From: Anaerolineaceae bacterium UBA6801
Lineage (GTDB): Bacteria > Chloroflexota > Anaerolineae > Anaerolineales > Anaerolineaceae
Assembly: GCA_002452315.1 (NCBI GenBank)
Contig: DKFH01000061.1
Coordinates: 1-9,558 of the forward strand
Reading direction: 5' to 3'
DNA: 9,558 nt
The notes beneath the pieces are model-generated. The model was given only the letters and a program-made list of their open reading frames with translations, was not told where the DNA came from and did not search any database. Position numbers and translations under genes: made by a program. Within the stretch, counting starts at the first letter, position 1. The number at the start of each line of letters is the position of its first letter. Below, piece after piece: positions 7,009 through 9,558 of this stretch.

Positions 7009-7674
7009 ATGAAGATTGAAGCGGTAATTTTTGATTTAGACGGCTTGATGATTGAGAGCGAACAGTTTAATTTCGACGTGATCAGACGCTTGCTGGAAAA
7101 ATACGGCAAACAGGTCGACGAGGCCTGGTTTGAACCCACCATTGGCATGGATAACCTCGAAACTGCAGAGTTTCTAATCCGCGAGACCGGCCTGCACCTG
7201 ACGCCTGAAGCTTTCATCCAGGAAAAGCATAAACTCATGATTGGTGTATTACCTGAGGTCACCAAGCCTAACCCCGGTTTGATGGACGTTTTAGGGGATT
7301 TGGTCGATGCACAGCTCAAGTTGGGGGTTGCCTCCAATAGCTTCAAGGTGTATGTGCGCACGGCTTTGGAAACGTTGGGGGTTTACGGCTCTTTTGGATG
7401 TGTGCTCTCAGCGGATGATGTCGAACACACCAAACCTGCGCCGGATATCTATTTATTGGCTGCAGAGCGGCTGGGTGTGCCGGCGGAGAAGTGCCTGGCG
7501 CTGGAGGATTCGCCGCTGGGGATGCAGGCGGCTTTAGCAGCAGGGATGGCCTGTGTGGCGATCCCCAACCCGCATCTCAAAGGGGAAGATTTTGGCGACG
7601 CAACATTTTTATTCCCTTCCCTGGTGGAATTCAGGCGGTCTATGCCCAGGATCTTGAACAATGGCAGACTGTAA
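7009..7674 (+). CDS. HAD-superfamily hydrolase, beta-phosphoglucomutase-like subfamily IA
   Basis: A complete 221-residue cytoplasmic HAD enzyme, probably a phosphatase of small sugar phosphates or nucleotides, or a phosphoglucomutase-like enzyme. Motif I is FDLDGLMIESE, with nucleophile Asp9 and acid/base Asp11. The helical cap spans about 15-85. Motif II is GVASNS (Ser109-Asn110 region), motif III Lys142 in TKPAPDIY, and motif IV Glu166-Asp167 in ALEDSPLG, coordinating Mg2+. Length and motif spacing are normal for the family. The ATG start is directly followed by the first strand of the fold. The nearest ribosome binding site-like AAAGGA (6986-6991) is about 17 bases away, too far, so initiation may be weak or leaderless. 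It stands alone, divergent from the kinase operon and convergent with ruvA. The substrate cannot be deduced. Confidence 0.93.
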   Translation: MKIEAVIFDLDGLMIESEQFNFDVIRRLLEKYGKQVDEAWFEPTIGMDNLETAEFLIRETGLHLTPEAFIQEKHKLMIGVLPEVTKPNPGLMDVLGDLVDAQLKLGVASNSFKVYVRTALETLGVYGSFGCVLSADDVEHTKPAPDIYLLAAERLGVPAEKCLALEDSPLGMQAALAAGMACVAIPNPHLKGEDFGDATFLFPSLVEFRRSMPRILNNGRL

Positions 7675-7853
7675 GGTTGTTATGCCGCTAAAAGTAGGTT
7701 ACATTCGCGCCCATGCGGGCTGATTCACCGGGCTTTGCCGGTTGGTTAAAGAGAAGAACATTGGGGTTTTGCGGATCGTGATTGCGCGGTTGATGTTGTT
7801 AATGTAAGAAAGGGGGAAAACGGTCAATTGGCTACCAGATGAAGAGCGAGTTA
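7675..7853. other. Intergenic region between convergent HAD and ruvA genes
   Basis: About 180 bases without a supported gene. Two short hairpins are visible: GCCC-ATGC-GGGC (7709-7720) and ACCGG-GCTTTG-CCGGT (7727-7742). Neither has a clear T-tract, so I do not call a terminator, although one is expected here. Confidence 0.4.
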
Positions 7854-8432
7854 TTACCCAAAATACTGCAAGGCTTTGCGCAGGCGCGTTTCTGCGTCGG
7901 CTTCTTGATCTTCCCTGGAAAGGGACTGTATGGCGGTTTGGGCTTCGACAATGGAATAGCCCAGTGCAGTCAGCGCTTCCATAACCTCGGCATCGATCTC
8001 GTCCATCCGGGAGATGGCTTCGAGGGGCTCTAAAGGTTGGATCTTGCCCTGCAGGTCAAGGATGATCTTTTGGGCAGTCTTTTTGCCGATGCCAGGCACG
8101 TTGGCGAAGATCTCCGGCTGGTCCGCGGTGATCGCGCGGCGGATGGTCTCCGGGGAGAGGGCGGAGAGCGCGGCCATGGCGATCTTCGGACCGATGCCGC
8201 CTACGCTGATCAGGTGGATGAACAGGTCGCGGGCTTCGAGGTGCTCGAACCCGTACAGCGTTAGTTGATCTTCGCGCACGACCAGGTAGGTGTGAAAGCT
8301 GCGCTTCATGCCTGGCTGGCAGGCTAAACAGGCTGCCTCGGTCAGGTGGACCAGCAGCCCCACGCCGCCCACATTGATGACGACCTGGCCATCCAAAACC
8401 TGGGTGATTTCTCCGCTAATATTTGCAATCAT
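7854..8432 (-). CDS. ruvA: Holliday junction branch migration complex subunit RuvA
   Basis: A complete 192-residue RuvA. It binds Holliday junctions as a tetramer and loads the RuvB helicase for branch migration in recombinational repair. The N-terminal OB-fold domain spans 1-62, with the acidic-pin pair Glu54-Asp55 in VREDQLTLYGF. Domain II contains two helix-hairpin-helix motifs, ISVGGIGPK (75-83) and NVPGIGKK (111-118). The RuvB-binding domain III covers about 146-192 (DAEVMEALTALGYS). Length is typical. The ATG start has no evident ribosome binding site but gives the canonical MIANISG N-terminus. It lies 12 bases after the RNA methyltransferase gene and is probably cotranscribed and translationally linked with it and ruvC. 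ruvB is not in the window. Confidence 0.97.
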   Translation of the reverse strand: MIANISGEITQVLDGQVVINVGGVGLLVHLTEAACLACQPGMKRSFHTYLVVREDQLTLYGFEHLEARDLFIHLISVGGIGPKIAMAALSALSPETIRRAITADQPEIFANVPGIGKKTAQKIILDLQGKIQPLEPLEAISRMDEIDAEVMEALTALGYSIVEAQTAIQSLSREDQEADAETRLRKALQYFG

Positions 8433-8444
8433 AGGGTAATTGTA

Positions 8445-9242
8445 TCAAGTTTTCCGGGATTGATTGTAGATTTCGTAGAGCACAACTGCGGTGGCCACCG
8501 CCAGGTTGAGGGAATCCGCCCGTCCACGCATGGGGATGCACACAAGGGCATCGCAGGCGTTGACCATCTCCTCCGGGAGGCCATGGCGTTCGCTGCCCAT
8601 CAACAGTGCCAGGGGGGGCTGGTAAGCCACAGCCTGGTAATCCGTTTGGGCGCTGTCGGAGGTGCCAACCAGGGTGATGTGATGCTCAACACGCCAGGCG
8701 TTGAAGGCTTCCCAATCTGCAGCGACCAGGTCCAGTGAGAAGAGCGAGCCCATACTGGCTTTGACGGCGGTGGGGTCATGGGGGTCGGTGGAGGGGCCCA
8801 GCAGGATGATGCCCTGGCAGCCGACGGCGTCTGCTGTGCGCATGATGGTGCCCAGGTTGCCGGGGTCGGCGATTTGATCCAGTACGAGCCAAAAACCTTC
8901 CGGGCTGATGGGCAGCGAGTTGAGTGAAGCCCACTTCTGCCGGACGAGGGCGCCAATCCCCTGGGGGCCTTGCTTATGGGCAATTTTTTGGTAGATTTCC
9001 CCGCTGACCGTGATCTGTTCCACATCCCGCACCGATGGGTGTGCCAAAAGCGACTGCCCGAACTCGCTGACCAGCAATTCGGGTGCGACGACCAGGGCTT
9101 CAATGGGGGCGCCGGTTTGGATGGCCTCTCCCACCGTGCGCAAGCCCTCGATGAAAAACAGCCCCGTGGCCTGGCGGGCTTTTTTCTCTTCAAGTTTACG
9201 GATTGCCTTGACTTTAGGGTTGGAAAAGCTGGTGATGATCAT
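8445..9242 (-). CDS. RNA 2'-O-methyltransferase, SpoU/TrmH (SPOUT) family
   Basis: A complete 265-residue enzyme that transfers methyl from S-adenosylmethionine to a ribose 2'-OH in rRNA or tRNA. The N-terminal SpoU substrate-binding domain is at 1-105 (SNPKVKAIRKLEEKKAR, FFIEG). The knotted catalytic domain spans 115-260 with the three family motifs: motif 1 at DQIADPGNLGTIMRTADAVG (122-141), motif 2 at MGSERHGLP (215-223) and motif 3 at IPMRGRADSLNLAVA (236-250). N129 and R135 in motif 1 and N246 in motif 3 fit the family's active-site positions. The best match is the RlmB/TsnR-like rRNA group, but the target nucleotide cannot be assigned. Its ATG overlaps the ruvC stop as ATGA, indicating translational coupling, and it precedes ruvA by 12 bases. 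Confidence 0.94.
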   Translation of the reverse strand: MIITSFSNPKVKAIRKLEEKKARQATGLFFIEGLRTVGEAIQTGAPIEALVVAPELLVSEFGQSLLAHPSVRDVEQITVSGEIYQKIAHKQGPQGIGALVRQKWASLNSLPISPEGFWLVLDQIADPGNLGTIMRTADAVGCQGIILLGPSTDPHDPTAVKASMGSLFSLDLVAADWEAFNAWRVEHHITLVGTSDSAQTDYQAVAYQPPLALLMGSERHGLPEEMVNACDALVCIPMRGRADSLNLAVATAVVLYEIYNQSRKT

Positions 9243-9558
9243 GGCTCTTGTGCGCGTTGGATGGCATCATTGTAGGTTTGATGGTGCAGGTGGCAGATGG
9301 CGACCGCCAGGGCGTCGGCGGCATCATCGGGCGTGGGCAATTCCTGCAGATGGAGGAGCGCCTGCACCATGAGTTGCACCTGTCGTTTATCGGCATTGCC
9401 ATAACCGCAAACGGCTTGTTTGACCTCATTGGGGTTGTATTCAAAGACGGGCAGGGCCGCTTGTGCAAGGGTTAACAGGGTGACACCGCGGGCTTGCCCG
9501 ACAGAAAGGGCCGTTTTGACGTTCTTTTGGAAATAGAGTTTTTCAACCGCGCTGGAGC
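9239..9558 (-). CDS. ruvC: Crossover junction endodeoxyribonuclease RuvC (C-terminal part, 5' end outside window)
   Basis: The minus strand reads open from the window edge for 106 codons to TGA at 9241-9239. The sequence is an unmistakable RuvC C-terminus: SSAVEKLYFQKN (with the second catalytic acid, equivalent to E. coli Glu66), ALSVGQARGVTLL, VFEYNPNEVKQAV, GYGNADKRQVQLMV, and PDDAADALAVAICHLHH with the last two catalytic Asp residues. RuvC is a dimeric Mg2+-dependent resolvase that cuts Holliday junctions with RuvAB. About the first 60 residues, including the first catalytic Asp, lie outside the window. It is the most upstream visible gene of the ruvC-methyltransferase-ruvA unit and overlaps the next gene by four bases. 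Confidence 0.96.
   Translation of the reverse strand, partial: SSAVEKLYFQKNVKTALSVGQARGVTLLTLAQAALPVFEYNPNEVKQAVCGYGNADKRQVQLMVQALLHLQELPTPDDAADALAVAICHLHHQTYNDAIQRAQEP

Noticed and set aside
6840..7361. 173-codon minus-strand frame overlapping the HAD gene start
   Set aside because: Most of it is antisense to HAD motif I and the cap domain, and it shows no domain signature.
7709..7742. Short hairpins between the HAD gene and ruvA
   Set aside because: Stems are only four to five pairs and no T-tract follows on either strand, so a terminator call is not supported.
8600..9193. 197-codon minus-strand frame inside the methyltransferase gene
   Set aside because: An Arg/Ser/Pro-rich out-of-frame shadow; the true frame contains all three SPOUT motifs.
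9214..9468. 84-codon minus-strand frame at the right edge
   Set aside because: It is out of frame with the RuvC C-terminus, which is read in the neighbouring frame and open to the window edge.

Overview
The window looks like a chromosome segment from a moderately GC-rich bacterium, most likely Chloroflexota of the Anaerolineae type. That placement is an inference. It rests on a membrane protein with a Thr/Pro-rich extracellular linker and a terminal SH3-like domain, on divergent kinase-like proteins, and on the general protein style. No rRNA or tRNA is present to confirm it.

Left edge (1-1000): a patchwork of broken genes. An AT-rich ABC transporter ATPase N-terminus stops at position 2, just after Walker A and where the Q-loop should be. 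Next to it is the 3' remnant of an IS3-family transposase on the same strand. The remnant is fused at about 728-733 to the 3' part of a carboxymuconolactone decarboxylase (CMD)-like gene on the + strand, which itself appears frameshifted at about 811-813. A strong hairpin terminator (960-990) closes this area and can serve both strands.

Centre (1013-6684, minus strand): three tightly spaced genes form a probable operon, read from 6684 down to 1013. The first is a 926-residue protein with an N-terminal kinase-like domain and a very long helical C-terminus. The second is a 335-residue stand-alone kinase-like protein. The third is a 605-residue protein with a helical/TPR-like cytoplasmic part, one membrane helix, a Thr/Pro-rich linker and a C-terminal SH3-like domain. 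Both kinase-like proteins share an unusual catalytic loop, D-x-K-x-x-H-x-Y-W, with His where Asn is normally found, and a DW[GN] motif in place of DFG. This is the best candidate in the window for an undescribed system: a paired, divergent kinase module coupled to a membrane-spanning sensor or scaffold.

Right part (7009-9558): an intergenic region of about 320 bases separates the operon from a divergent HAD-family phosphatase. It is followed, convergently, by ruvA, a SpoU/TrmH-type RNA 2'-O-methyltransferase and ruvC (5' end outside the window), all on the minus strand. ruvC and the methyltransferase overlap by ATGA, and ruvA follows after 12 bases, so a DNA-repair and RNA-modification operon is likely.
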